Assembly (NCBI GenBank): GCA_031286615.1
Contig: JAITUA010000013.1
Coordinates: forward strand, 677,190-741,189
Direction of reading: 5' to 3'
DNA: 64,000 bases
Source: Chryseobacterium sp.
Lineage (GTDB): Bacteria > Bacteroidota > Bacteroidia > Flavobacteriales > Weeksellaceae
The notes beneath the pieces were generated by a model. It was not told the origin of the DNA. It did no database searches and saw only the letters and a program-made list of their open reading frames with translations. Each line of letters begins with the position of its first letter. Position 1 is the first letter of the stretch. Shown here one piece after another: positions 8,881 to 15,619 of the stretch. A program made the position numbers and the translations under genes.

Positions 8881-8910
8881 AATCCCAAAGCTTGCTTTGG
8901 GATTTTTTAT
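8881..8910 (+). terminator. Rho-independent terminator of gltA
   Basis: AATCCCAAAG (8881-8890) pairs with CTTTGGGATT (8895-8904) around loop CTTG, followed by TTTTTAT. Confidence 0.93.
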
Positions 8911-8973
8911 TTTCAGATTAGGAATAATCCATAGAATAAACTTTAGTTGATTGATCCCAGTATATTGCCATAA

Positions 8974-9001
8974 GAAAGCCTGCTTGAAAAAGCAGGCTTT
9001 C
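8974..9001 (-). terminator. Hairpin at the 3' end of the GG-leader peptide gene
   Basis: GAAAGCCTGCTT (8974-8985) and AAGCAGGCTTTC (8990-9001) are perfectly complementary around loop GAAA. It lies 5 bp past the stop codon of the minus-strand peptide gene. The T-tract on the minus strand is weak, so it may also stabilise the short mRNA's 3' end. Confidence 0.7.
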
Positions 9002-9006
9002 ATTTA

Positions 9007-9171
9007 TTAAGGACATTGACATCTGTCGCATGTCCAGATATAGCATTTTCCTGTGTCATCCCACTCACAGCATCTTCTGCCTGTTGAGATTGGTGCACCT
9101 CCCATAACGGATTTCTGTTGTTCTCTTCCTAATTTTTGTGCGTTTTTCAGCACCGGATTGTTCTTGTTCAT
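9007..9171 (-). CDS. Cys-rich GG-leader (bacteriocin-like) precursor peptide
   Basis: A 54-aa peptide. The leader part MNKNNPVLKNAQKLGREQ continues to K20 and ends with the double-glycine motif SVMGG (residues 21-25). This is the pattern LKKLSRE.QK.I.GG seen in bacteriocin-like and RiPP precursor peptides of Chryseobacterium and other Bacteroidota. The core APISTGRRCCEWDDTGKCY plus nine more residues (26-54) has six cysteines (34, 35, 43, 48, 51, 53). Double-Gly leaders are normally cut by C39-peptidase ABC exporters. No exporter, radical SAM, lanthionine or MNIO-type enzyme is encoded in this window, so processing must rely on genes elsewhere. A clean hairpin follows the stop and a perfect dyad lies upstream. 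Translation was read by eye, and the start has no strong SD site. Confidence 0.82.
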   Translation of the reverse strand: MNKNNPVLKNAQKLGREQQKSVMGGAPISTGRRCCEWDDTGKCYIWTCDRCQCP

Positions 9172-9208
9172 AACTTTGATTTTTGGTGTTAATAGTTAAG
9201 TTTTAAGA

Positions 9209-9233
9209 GATATAATTTCGCGAAAATTATATC
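9209..9233. promoter_or_regulatory. Perfect 10-bp inverted repeat upstream of the peptide gene
   Basis: GATATAATTT (9209-9218) and AAATTATATC (9224-9233) are exact reverse complements around CGCGA. It ends 38 bp before the ATG at 9171, where an operator would sit. A transcription-factor dyad is more likely than a terminator because there is no T-run. Confidence 0.5.
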
Positions 9234-9434
9234 ACTAATATAGGAAATTAAATAATAGAATTATCTGTTTTTCTGTTCTTATGTAGATGGAAAATAGTAA
9301 GTTGTAGATGTTTTTGGAGCTATTCACTACAGTTAGCTGAACAGACAAGGAAATTTTGTTGAAGGGGCCCGGTTTTGGAGATCAAATTTAATACATAAAA
9401 TATTCCAAAAGTTTTACAGATAGAGACCTTTACT

Positions 9435-9442
9435 TATATTTG
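9435..9442 (+). promoter_or_regulatory. Probable -7 box for the 9462 gene
   Basis: TATATTTG matches TAnnTTTG and lies 19 bp before the ATG, giving a very short leader. The -33 TTG is not conserved at the expected distance (TTTT there). No other gene is seen in 9172-9461. Confidence 0.45.
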
Positions 9443-9461
9443 TAGTATTGCATAAATCTTT

Positions 9462-10376
9462 ATGAGACTAAACATTAAAAACGAAACGGGTAGGCTGAAG
9501 TCAGTAGTTCTAGGCCAGCCTAATTCACTGGGAGCAGTTCCCACACTAGAGGAAAGTTATGACGCAAAGTCATATTACTCAATCGAACACAACATTTATC
9601 CTAAAGAAGAGGATATTATCAATGAAATGAACGCTTTTGAAGCAGTTCTGAAAAAGTATGACGTTGAAGTACTGCGTCCAAGTATCATCAAAGATTACAA
9701 CCAGGTTTTCTCAAGAGATGTAGCCTTTGTGATTGATGACAAGATGATCATTTCAAATGTGATCGCGGACAGAGCAGACGAGCAGGAAGCATACAAAAGT
9801 GTTTTTGAGAAAGTAGCATGGAGAAAGATCATCAACCTTCCGGAAACAGCACATATTGAAGGAGGAGATGTAATCGTATGGAATGATTTTATTTTCATTG
9901 GAACCTGCTTCAGCGAAGATTACAGAAACTATAAGACGGCAAGAACCAATGAGTATGCCATTGAAATCTTAAAAGAATATTTTCCAAAGAAAAGAATTAT
10001 TGATCTGGAACTGAAGAAAAACGATAAAGTTCCGTTTGAAGGCATTCTGCATTTGGACTGTACATTTAATCCCGTAGGAGAAGACAAATGTATCATTTAT
10101 AAAAACGGATTCGTAGATGAAAGTGACTACCGCTTAATCATCGATATTTTCGGAGAAGAAAACTGCTTCCATATCAATGACGAAGAAATGTTTGAAATGT
10201 TCCCGAATATCTTCTCAATTGCACCTGATGTAGTAGTTTCAGACAAAGCATTCACAAGAATGAATGACCATTTGAGAAACGTATGGGGAATGACTGTTGA
10301 AGAAATCCCTTACAGAGAAATCTCCAAAATGGGTGGTTTGTTGAGATGCTCTACAATGCCGCTTGTGAGAGAATAA
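9462..10376 (+). CDS. Arginine-deiminase-superfamily hydrolase (amidinotransferase/DDAH-like)
   Basis: The gene encodes 304 aa. The fold family is shown by the N-terminal TGRLKSVVLGQPNS, the substrate-Asp motif FSRDVAFV, the catalytic HIEGGDVIVW, a second conserved His in GILHLDCTFNPV, and the C-terminal nucleophile C296 in GGLLRCSTMPL. These enzymes act on guanidino compounds such as arginine, methylated arginine or citrulline. The exact substrate cannot be read from the sequence. With ctlX downstream and a polyamine-like cluster after that, a role in arginine/citrulline turnover is plausible. A four-helix-bundle element sits between this gene and ctlX. Confidence 0.88.
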   Translation: MRLNIKNETGRLKSVVLGQPNSLGAVPTLEESYDAKSYYSIEHNIYPKEEDIINEMNAFEAVLKKYDVEVLRPSIIKDYNQVFSRDVAFVIDDKMIISNVIADRADEQEAYKSVFEKVAWRKIINLPETAHIEGGDVIVWNDFIFIGTCFSEDYRNYKTARTNEYAIEILKEYFPKKRIIDLELKKNDKVPFEGILHLDCTFNPVGEDKCIIYKNGFVDESDYRLIIDIFGEENCFHINDEEMFEMFPNIFSIAPDVVVSDKAFTRMNDHLRNVWGMTVEEIPYREISKMGGLLRCSTMPLVRE

Positions 10377-10388
10377 TGGAGTAGGAGT

Positions 10389-10895
10389 GTTTGAGAGTTT
10401 TAGGGTTTGAAGGTGAGAGCGTTGATGGGTTTGAATATTTTTTTAACTTTAAATAAATATTAGTGTATGTCAACGATTAGATTTCATCAGGACCTAAACG
10501 TTTATCAAAAATCATTTGAAACAGCACAACTGATTTTTGAACTCTCAAAATCTTTTCCGAAAGAAGAACTTTATTCTCTTACAGACCAGATAAGGAGATC
10601 GTCAAGATCTGTAACAGCAAATATTAGCGAGGCCTGGGGAAAAAGAAAATATGAAAAATCTTTCATTGCTAAACTTACAGACTCGGAAGGAGAAGCAAGA
10701 GAAACCCAAACATGGCTTCAATTTTCTATTGCTTGCAATTATATAAATGAAGAGCAATATGAACATTTGTACAAACAATATAACCAAATAATAGGAATGT
10801 TAGTTAATATGATGAACCAGTCTGAAAAATGGTGTTCATTTTCTCCGATTACTAAAGAAGGGAATAATTTGTGAGCCATTGAAAAACTCTCAAAC
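10389..10895 (+). mobile_element. IVS-like element A: four-helix-bundle gene inside inverted repeats
   Basis: GTTTGAGAGTTTT (10389-10401) and AAAACTCTCAAAC (10883-10895) are a perfect 13-bp inverted repeat bracketing the gene at 10467. Further words (GTGTTTGAGAG and CTCATACAC) extend the symmetry imperfectly. The element fills the spacer between two co-oriented enzyme genes. 23S rRNA intervening sequences have the same plan: terminal inverted repeats forming a stem and a central four-helix-bundle reading frame. No target-site duplication was identified. Mobility is inference. Confidence 0.5.
10467..10874 (+). CDS. Four-helix bundle protein (23S rRNA intervening-sequence/S23 type), copy A
   Basis: The gene encodes 135 aa. 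Family hallmarks: L.VYQKSFETA..IFELSKSFP, then KEELYSLTDQIRRSSRSV and ANISEAWG, followed by two more helices. These proteins form pentameric helical bundles, are encoded in intervening sequences of 23S rRNA in some bacteria, and are related to the accessory protein of diversity-generating retroelements. Their biochemical role is not established. Copy A is the most divergent of the three in this window and has an extra C-terminal tail (about 20 residues). It lies in the spacer between the 9462 gene and ctlX, in the same orientation, inside an inverted repeat. Confidence 0.9.
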   Translation: MSTIRFHQDLNVYQKSFETAQLIFELSKSFPKEELYSLTDQIRRSSRSVTANISEAWGKRKYEKSFIAKLTDSEGEARETQTWLQFSIACNYINEEQYEHLYKQYNQIIGMLVNMMNQSEKWCSFSPITKEGNNL

Positions 10896-10928
10896 TCTCA
10901 TACACTAACACCCTCAAACTTATAAAAA

Positions 10929-11852
10929 ATGCAAACAACAGATACAGTATTAATGATAGAGCCGATTGCATTCGGTTACAACGCTGAGACAGCAAAAAAC
11001 AATTACTTTCAGGTAGAACAGACAGGTTCTGATATCCAGTCAAAAGCTTTGGCTGAGTTCAATACCTTTGTTGGAAAGCTGAGAGGAAAAGGAATTAATG
11101 TCATCACTATAAAAGACACATTAGATCCTCATACTCCCGATTCTATTTTTCCAAATAACTGGGTGAGCTTCCATAAAGACGGAAAAGTGGTTTTATATCC
11201 GATGTTCGCTTCCAACAGAAGAGTAGAAAGAAGAGACGATATTATTGAAAGTATCAAAGATCAGGGATTTGAAGTTGCTGAAATTGATGACTGGTCTTTT
11301 CCTGAAACTCAGGGACATTTCCTGGAAGGAACAGGAAGTATGATTTTCGATCACGATAATAAAATTGCTTACGGTTCTGTTTCTTTGAGACTGGATGAAA
11401 AACTGTTCAGAGAATTCTGTGCAAAATTCGGATTCACTCCGGTTGTGTTCCATTCATTCCAGACGGTAGGAGCAGAAAGACTTCCTATCTATCACACCAA
11501 TGTAATGATGTGTGTGGCAGATAAGTTTGTCGTAATCTGTCTTGACTGTATTGATGATGAGCTGGAAAGGGAAAAAGTAATTGAAACCATTAAAGGTTCC
11601 GGAAAAGAAATCATCGAAATTTCTGAAGAGCAGATGCAGCAGTTTGCAGGAAATATGCTTCAGGTTCAGAATAAAGATGGTGAAAAATTCCTGGTGATGA
11701 GCCAGACCGCTTACCAGTCTTTGACTAAAGAACAAGTTGAGGCTATTGAAAAATACTGCGAAATTATCTATTCAGACCTGAATACCATTGAAGTAAATGG
11801 AGGAGGAAGTGCAAGATGTATGCTTGCTGAGGTTTTTCTTCCAAAAAAATAA
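10929..11852 (+). CDS. ctlX: Citrulline utilization hydrolase CtlX-type
   Basis: The gene encodes 307 aa of the arginine-deiminase superfamily. Seen: IEPIAFGYNAETAKNNYF near the start, then PHTPDSIFPNNWVSFH, the RRVERRDDII stretch, GHFLEGTGSMIFDH with the catalytic His/Glu, the second His in LPIYHTNVMMCVAD, and nucleophile C297 in NGGGSARCMLAEVF. CtlX has been described as converting citrulline to ornithine and is annotated widely in Flavobacteriia. It follows the related 304-aa enzyme and precedes speD by 20 bp, linking citrulline/ornithine metabolism to the next cluster. The family call is firm; the substrate assignment comes from the family. Confidence 0.9.
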   Translation: MQTTDTVLMIEPIAFGYNAETAKNNYFQVEQTGSDIQSKALAEFNTFVGKLRGKGINVITIKDTLDPHTPDSIFPNNWVSFHKDGKVVLYPMFASNRRVERRDDIIESIKDQGFEVAEIDDWSFPETQGHFLEGTGSMIFDHDNKIAYGSVSLRLDEKLFREFCAKFGFTPVVFHSFQTVGAERLPIYHTNVMMCVADKFVVICLDCIDDELEREKVIETIKGSGKEIIEISEEQMQQFAGNMLQVQNKDGEKFLVMSQTAYQSLTKEQVEAIEKYCEIIYSDLNTIEVNGGGSARCMLAEVFLPKK

Positions 11853-11872
11853 TATATTTACGAAAAAATTAA

Positions 11873-12232
11873 TTGAACCCATTATCAAGTAAAGGTTTAC
11901 ATATTCTTCTGACTTTGGAAACAGAGTCAGAAGATTTGTTATTAGACAGCAAAGGTTTTCTGACGTTTACAGAAGAAATTCTGAAGACCAAAGATGTAGA
12001 AATTGTAGGAGTAACCAATCATATTTTTGAGAATGATAGCTTTACTTCCGCAGTGATCCTTAAAGAGTCTCACCTTTGTATCCACACGTGGCCGGAATTT
12101 AAACAGCTTACTTTTGATGTCTTCCTTTGCAATTATACACAGGACAATACCACAAAAGTAGAGCAGATTGCAGATGAAGTGGTTCAGTATTTTAAAGCTA
12201 ATACCATTCAAAAACACAAAATTTACAGATAA
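11873..12232 (+). CDS. speD: S-adenosylmethionine decarboxylase-family proenzyme (TTG start)
   Basis: The gene encodes 119 aa. SpeD-type enzymes self-cleave at a Ser to create a pyruvoyl group and decarboxylate SAM to supply aminopropyl groups. Here the key residues are E65-S66-H67 (KESHLCIHTWPE), H71 and C86 (FDVFLCN). Their spacing equals that of Ser63, His68 and Cys83 in the Thermotoga enzyme. The frame has a stop codon (TAA 11870-11872) directly before TTG at 11873 and no ATG, so TTG is the start. It begins a dense run (2-bp gap to the DUF4178 gene) with a SpeE-like gene, and is therefore more likely part of that cluster than of a classic spermidine pathway. Confidence 0.9.
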   Translation: MNPLSSKGLHILLTLETESEDLLLDSKGFLTFTEEILKTKDVEIVGVTNHIFENDSFTSAVILKESHLCIHTWPEFKQLTFDVFLCNYTQDNTTKVEQIADEVVQYFKANTIQKHKIYR

Positions 12233-12234
12233 AA

Positions 12235-13692
12235 ATGCACTATGTCTGCCCAGCATGCGAATCAGAAAATAAAATAGATCTCACCTTTCCTGTTGAAGAA
12301 TATGTTTGTCAAACCTGTTCTCATCTCATTGATGTAGCCGGAAACAAACAAATCAAGCATTTGAAAGTACCAACGGAAAACGTTGTTTTAGATGTCGGAC
12401 AAAAAGGAAAGATCGGAGGTGAAGAATATACAGTTGTTGCTATTATTGTTAAAAGATATGGTACCAATATTTTCTGGCGCGAATATTATCTAAAAGACAG
12501 CAAAGGAGGTGATGCTTTCCTGAGTGAAAGTGACGGACATTGGGTTTTCCTGGTGACCATCCACCCCGATGATTTTAAAGGTAAAAGTTCAACCGTAAGA
12601 ACTTATCAAGGAAGAAATTACCGTTGGTATGAAAATACTCCATGCAGTATTTACGCTGCTGCCGGATTTTTTGATGAACATCTTGATTTCAATCTTGCTA
12701 CTTACAAAGAATACGTCAACGGAACCCGTATGATCTCACAGGAGACTGTGGGTAAAAAAAATCAATACTTCTACGGAGTTCATATTTCAAAATATGAGGT
12801 TAAAAGAGCTTTTAAAATAGGGCATATGCCTTATTATACAGGAATAGGAATCGTTCAGCCTTATTATTTTGATATGAAACAGGCTTTGAACATCTTTTGT
12901 GTGGCTGCATTAATGATATGTCTGCTTCAACTGTACGTGTATACATCAAGGACTAACGAAACTGTTTTTGCGCAGACGATCAATTTTACGGATGTACAGG
13001 ACAAAGAATTGGTGAGCAGCAGCTTTACCCTTTCAGGAGGCTCAGCACCATTAAAGGTGAATGCATTTTCAGGGGTGGATAATTCCTGGGCGAATATCCA
13101 GCTGAGTCTTGTGAATGAAAAGACCAATGAAATTATCTATACCTCCAAAGATATCGAACAATATCATGGTTACGAAGATGGAGAAAGCTGGTCAGAAGGA
13201 AGTCAGTCCGAAGACTTTAATCTTTGTGGAGTAAGTTCCGGGCAGTATCACTTTCTTATTTCTGCAGAGAAGGACGGCGCTTTACCTTCCTTTTCCAATC
13301 TTCAGTCTCCGGACTCAAAAGTGATTATATCACGTGATAAATCAGGAACTGTCGAGATCAATGATCTGTTTAAGGGCCAGACTACAAGTTTTACAGACGG
13401 AAAAACACTGGAAAAAGATACATCAGAAGTTGCCAGACTTGCTAAAACGTCTTTCGGAACTCAAAAGCTGGATTCCCTGATCAATGCCGAAGCACCTAAA
13501 CTCACTACAGATCCCATTTCAAGCAATACCTATGTACAGCTCAAAGCAACATGGCTTCCCGTTTCATTCTGGAACTTCGGGTTTATTTTATTCATAATGG
13601 TTGCTCTCTTTATAGCTATGTGGATAGGAAGACATTTCTTTAATGTTAATAAATGGAAGAATAGCTCAAATACACCTTATGCCACATCATGA
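12235..13692 (+). CDS. DUF4178 protein with zinc ribbon and two membrane helices
   Basis: The gene encodes 485 aa. An N-terminal zinc ribbon (C5, C8, C25, C28) is followed by a DUF4178 region, about residues 50-200, with GKIGGEEYTVVAIIVKRYG, FWREYYL and HWVFLV. A transmembrane helix lies near 220-238, then an extracytoplasmic beta-rich domain, then a second helix near 447-467. DUF4178 proteins recur with SpeD, DUF350 and SpeE-like proteins in many bacteria, apparently at the membrane. Some such sets neighbour PspA-type stress genes, though none is seen here. The stop overlaps the next start by 4 bp. The biochemical role is unknown. Confidence 0.85.
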   Translation: MHYVCPACESENKIDLTFPVEEYVCQTCSHLIDVAGNKQIKHLKVPTENVVLDVGQKGKIGGEEYTVVAIIVKRYGTNIFWREYYLKDSKGGDAFLSESDGHWVFLVTIHPDDFKGKSSTVRTYQGRNYRWYENTPCSIYAAAGFFDEHLDFNLATYKEYVNGTRMISQETVGKKNQYFYGVHISKYEVKRAFKIGHMPYYTGIGIVQPYYFDMKQALNIFCVAALMICLLQLYVYTSRTNETVFAQTINFTDVQDKELVSSSFTLSGGSAPLKVNAFSGVDNSWANIQLSLVNEKTNEIIYTSKDIEQYHGYEDGESWSEGSQSEDFNLCGVSSGQYHFLISAEKDGALPSFSNLQSPDSKVIISRDKSGTVEINDLFKGQTTSFTDGKTLEKDTSEVARLAKTSFGTQKLDSLINAEAPKLTTDPISSNTYVQLKATWLPVSFWNFGFILFIMVALFIAMWIGRHFFNVNKWKNSSNTPYATS

Positions 13693-13883
13693 TGACTAAT
13701 ATTTTAAATTACATAAGACAAAACTGGATACTCTGCATGATCGGAGGACTTTTCATGACCTGGTTTGTATACCTTACTTATCAGGGAAATCAGGTCTGTG
13801 ACTGTGCCAAAACGGAAACATACCGCGACGGAACCACCAGAAGCCATTCCAGAGTAGGATTCTACAGATACTATCACAAATAA
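13689..13883 (+). CDS. Small single-helix membrane protein of the SpeD/DUF350 cluster
   Basis: The gene encodes 64 aa with one transmembrane helix (about 13-31), then a short hydrophilic tail with CDC and Arg/Tyr residues (YRDGTTRSHSRVGFYRYY). It overlaps the end of the DUF4178 gene by 4 bp and lies 13 bp before DUF350, so it is translationally coupled within the cluster. A start two codons in (second ATG) is also possible. I do not recognise it. It may occupy the place held by DUF4247-like small proteins in related clusters. Confidence 0.7.
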   Translation: MMTNILNYIRQNWILCMIGGLFMTWFVYLTYQGNQVCDCAKTETYRDGTTRSHSRVGFYRYYHK

Positions 13884-13896
13884 AAAAATAAAAACT

Positions 13897-14112
13897 ATGG
13901 ACAACATCAATTTCTTACCAATATTAAACTCGGTTCTTTACTCATTCTTAGGAATCGCAATTCTGCTTGTGTGCTATTTCATTATAGAAAAGCTTACTCC
14001 GGAAAAAACATGGCATGAGATCGCTCAGAACAAAAATATAGCACTGGCTATTGTCTTCGGAGCATTTATCATCGGAATTTCAATGATTATAAGCGCTGCA
14101 ATTCATGGATAA
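13897..14112 (+). CDS. DUF350 (YjfL-like) membrane protein, short form
   Basis: The gene encodes 71 aa with two transmembrane helices (about 8-28 and 48-68) separated by a charged loop (EKLTPEKTWHEIAQNKN). The segment NIALAIVFGAFIIGISMII is typical of the DUF350 repeat. Larger DUF350 proteins carry two to four such units; this has one. Its end overlaps the SpeE-like start by 8 bp. It is part of the SpeD/DUF4178/SpeE-like set. The role is unknown, presumably in the inner membrane. Confidence 0.85.
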   Translation: MDNINFLPILNSVLYSFLGIAILLVCYFIIEKLTPEKTWHEIAQNKNIALAIVFGAFIIGISMIISAAIHG

Positions 14113-15619
14113 GAAGAGGATTCCTCTTGAGCTGCTTTTATTGTTTTCAGTATTCGTCATTGCTACATGTGGATTGATTTATGAATTGGTGGCCGGAGCC
14201 CTGGCGAGCTATCTTTTAGGAGACTCTGTAAAGCAGTTTTCCTTTATTATTGGGGTGTATTTGTTTTCGATGGGAGTAGGTTCCTATTTTGCGAAATTCA
14301 TCAAAGGAAATCTGATCGATAAATTTATTGAGATTGAGATCCTGGTTGGAATCGTAGGCGGAATCAGCTCTGTTGTGCTCTTTACTTTGTTTAATACACT
14401 CGCACATTTTGAAAGCGTTCTCTATCTTTTCGTCTTTTTCACAGGATGCCTTGTGGGAGTGGAAATTCCGCTTTTAATGAATATTCTGAAAGATAGAGTA
14501 CAGTTTAAAGATTTAGTGTCAAATGTCTTTGCATTCGATTATATCGGGGCTTTATTAGCGTCGATTCTCTTTCCGTTGGTTTTAATTCCAAAGCTGGGAA
14601 TTGTAAAGACACCTTTGTTTTTCGGACTGATTAATATCTCTATTGCGATATTTCTATGCTATTATCTCACCAAGGAATTGTCAAAACCTTTGTCATTAAA
14701 AGTAAAATCTATTGCAGCATTTATTGTATTAGTAGGGCTTTTTATTTTTTCTGATACTATTTTGTCTTATTCTGAGGAAAAATTATATGGTGAAAATGTA
14801 GTCTATACCAAAAGTTCTCCTTACCAAAGAATTGTTCTCACCAGAAACACCCACGAATTCCGTTTATATCTGAATAATAACTTACAGTTTTCTTCTACCG
14901 ACGAATACCGTTATCATGAAGCTTTAGTACATCCCGCAATGTCTATGGCAAAAAATATTGATAACGTTCTGATTCTGGGAGGAGGTGACGGTTTCGCAGC
15001 CAGAGAAGTATTAAAATACAAAGATGTTAAAAAAATAACGCTTGTAGATCTTGATGGGGAAATGACGCAGTTTTTTAAGACCAATGAAACCATGCGCAGG
15101 CTGAATCAGGGCTCTTTCTCCAATCCTAAAGTGGAAGTGATTAATAAAGACGCTTACATTTGGGTAAAAGAGAACAAAAACAAGTTTGATGTCATCATCA
15201 TAGACTTTCCGGATCCGTCTAATTACAGCTTAGGAAAACTATATTCCCTGCAGTTTTATAAAGAATTGGAAAGACTCACTACTCTTGATACCAAAATTGT
15301 GGTGCAGACCACCTCTCCGTATTTCGCGCCCAAATCTTTCTGGTGTATAGAAAAAACGATTAATCAGATTTTTCCTTTCACAGCAGCATACCATACTTAT
15401 GTGCCGTCTTTTGGAGAATGGGGGTTTTCTATGGCTTCATATGAACCCATCAACAACAGGATTTACAGAAAGCTTCCCGGTTTGAAATACTATGATTATA
15501 ATTTTTCACAAATGTCTTATTTCAATAAAGATATGAAGGTGAAAGAAGTAGAAGTTAACCGTCTGGATAACCAGATACTAGTTCGTTATTTCGATGAAGA
15601 GTGGGGGAAAGTACAGTAG
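14105..15619 (+). CDS. Membrane-bound spermidine-synthase-like aminopropyltransferase
   Basis: The gene encodes 504 aa. The N-terminal 210 residues hold about six to seven transmembrane helices. The C-terminal part is a spermine/spermidine synthase-type fold: YHEALVHPAM, then the SAM-site motif LILGGGDGFAAREVL, the acidic VDLDGEM, NKDAYIWV, and the catalytic DVIIIDFPDPSNYSLGKLYS. Soluble SpeE is about 280 aa, so the membrane domain is a real extension. With SpeD upstream it could use decarboxylated SAM to aminopropylate an envelope-associated or lipid substrate. That is inference. It overlaps DUF350 by 8 bp and the FAD gene by 26 bp. Confidence 0.9.
   Translation: MDKKRIPLELLLLFSVFVIATCGLIYELVAGALASYLLGDSVKQFSFIIGVYLFSMGVGSYFAKFIKGNLIDKFIEIEILVGIVGGISSVVLFTLFNTLAHFESVLYLFVFFTGCLVGVEIPLLMNILKDRVQFKDLVSNVFAFDYIGALLASILFPLVLIPKLGIVKTPLFFGLINISIAIFLCYYLTKELSKPLSLKVKSIAAFIVLVGLFIFSDTILSYSEEKLYGENVVYTKSSPYQRIVLTRNTHEFRLYLNNNLQFSSTDEYRYHEALVHPAMSMAKNIDNVLILGGGDGFAAREVLKYKDVKKITLVDLDGEMTQFFKTNETMRRLNQGSFSNPKVEVINKDAYIWVKENKNKFDVIIIDFPDPSNYSLGKLYSLQFYKELERLTTLDTKIVVQTTSPYFAPKSFWCIEKTINQIFPFTAAYHTYVPSFGEWGFSMASYEPINNRIYRKLPGLKYYDYNFSQMSYFNKDMKVKEVEVNRLDNQILVRYFDEEWGKVQ

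Noticed and set aside
9358-9400. GC-rich GGGGCCCGG word before the 9462 gene considered as an att or origin site
   Set aside because: Single short word with no repeat, dyad of useful length or mobile gene nearby.
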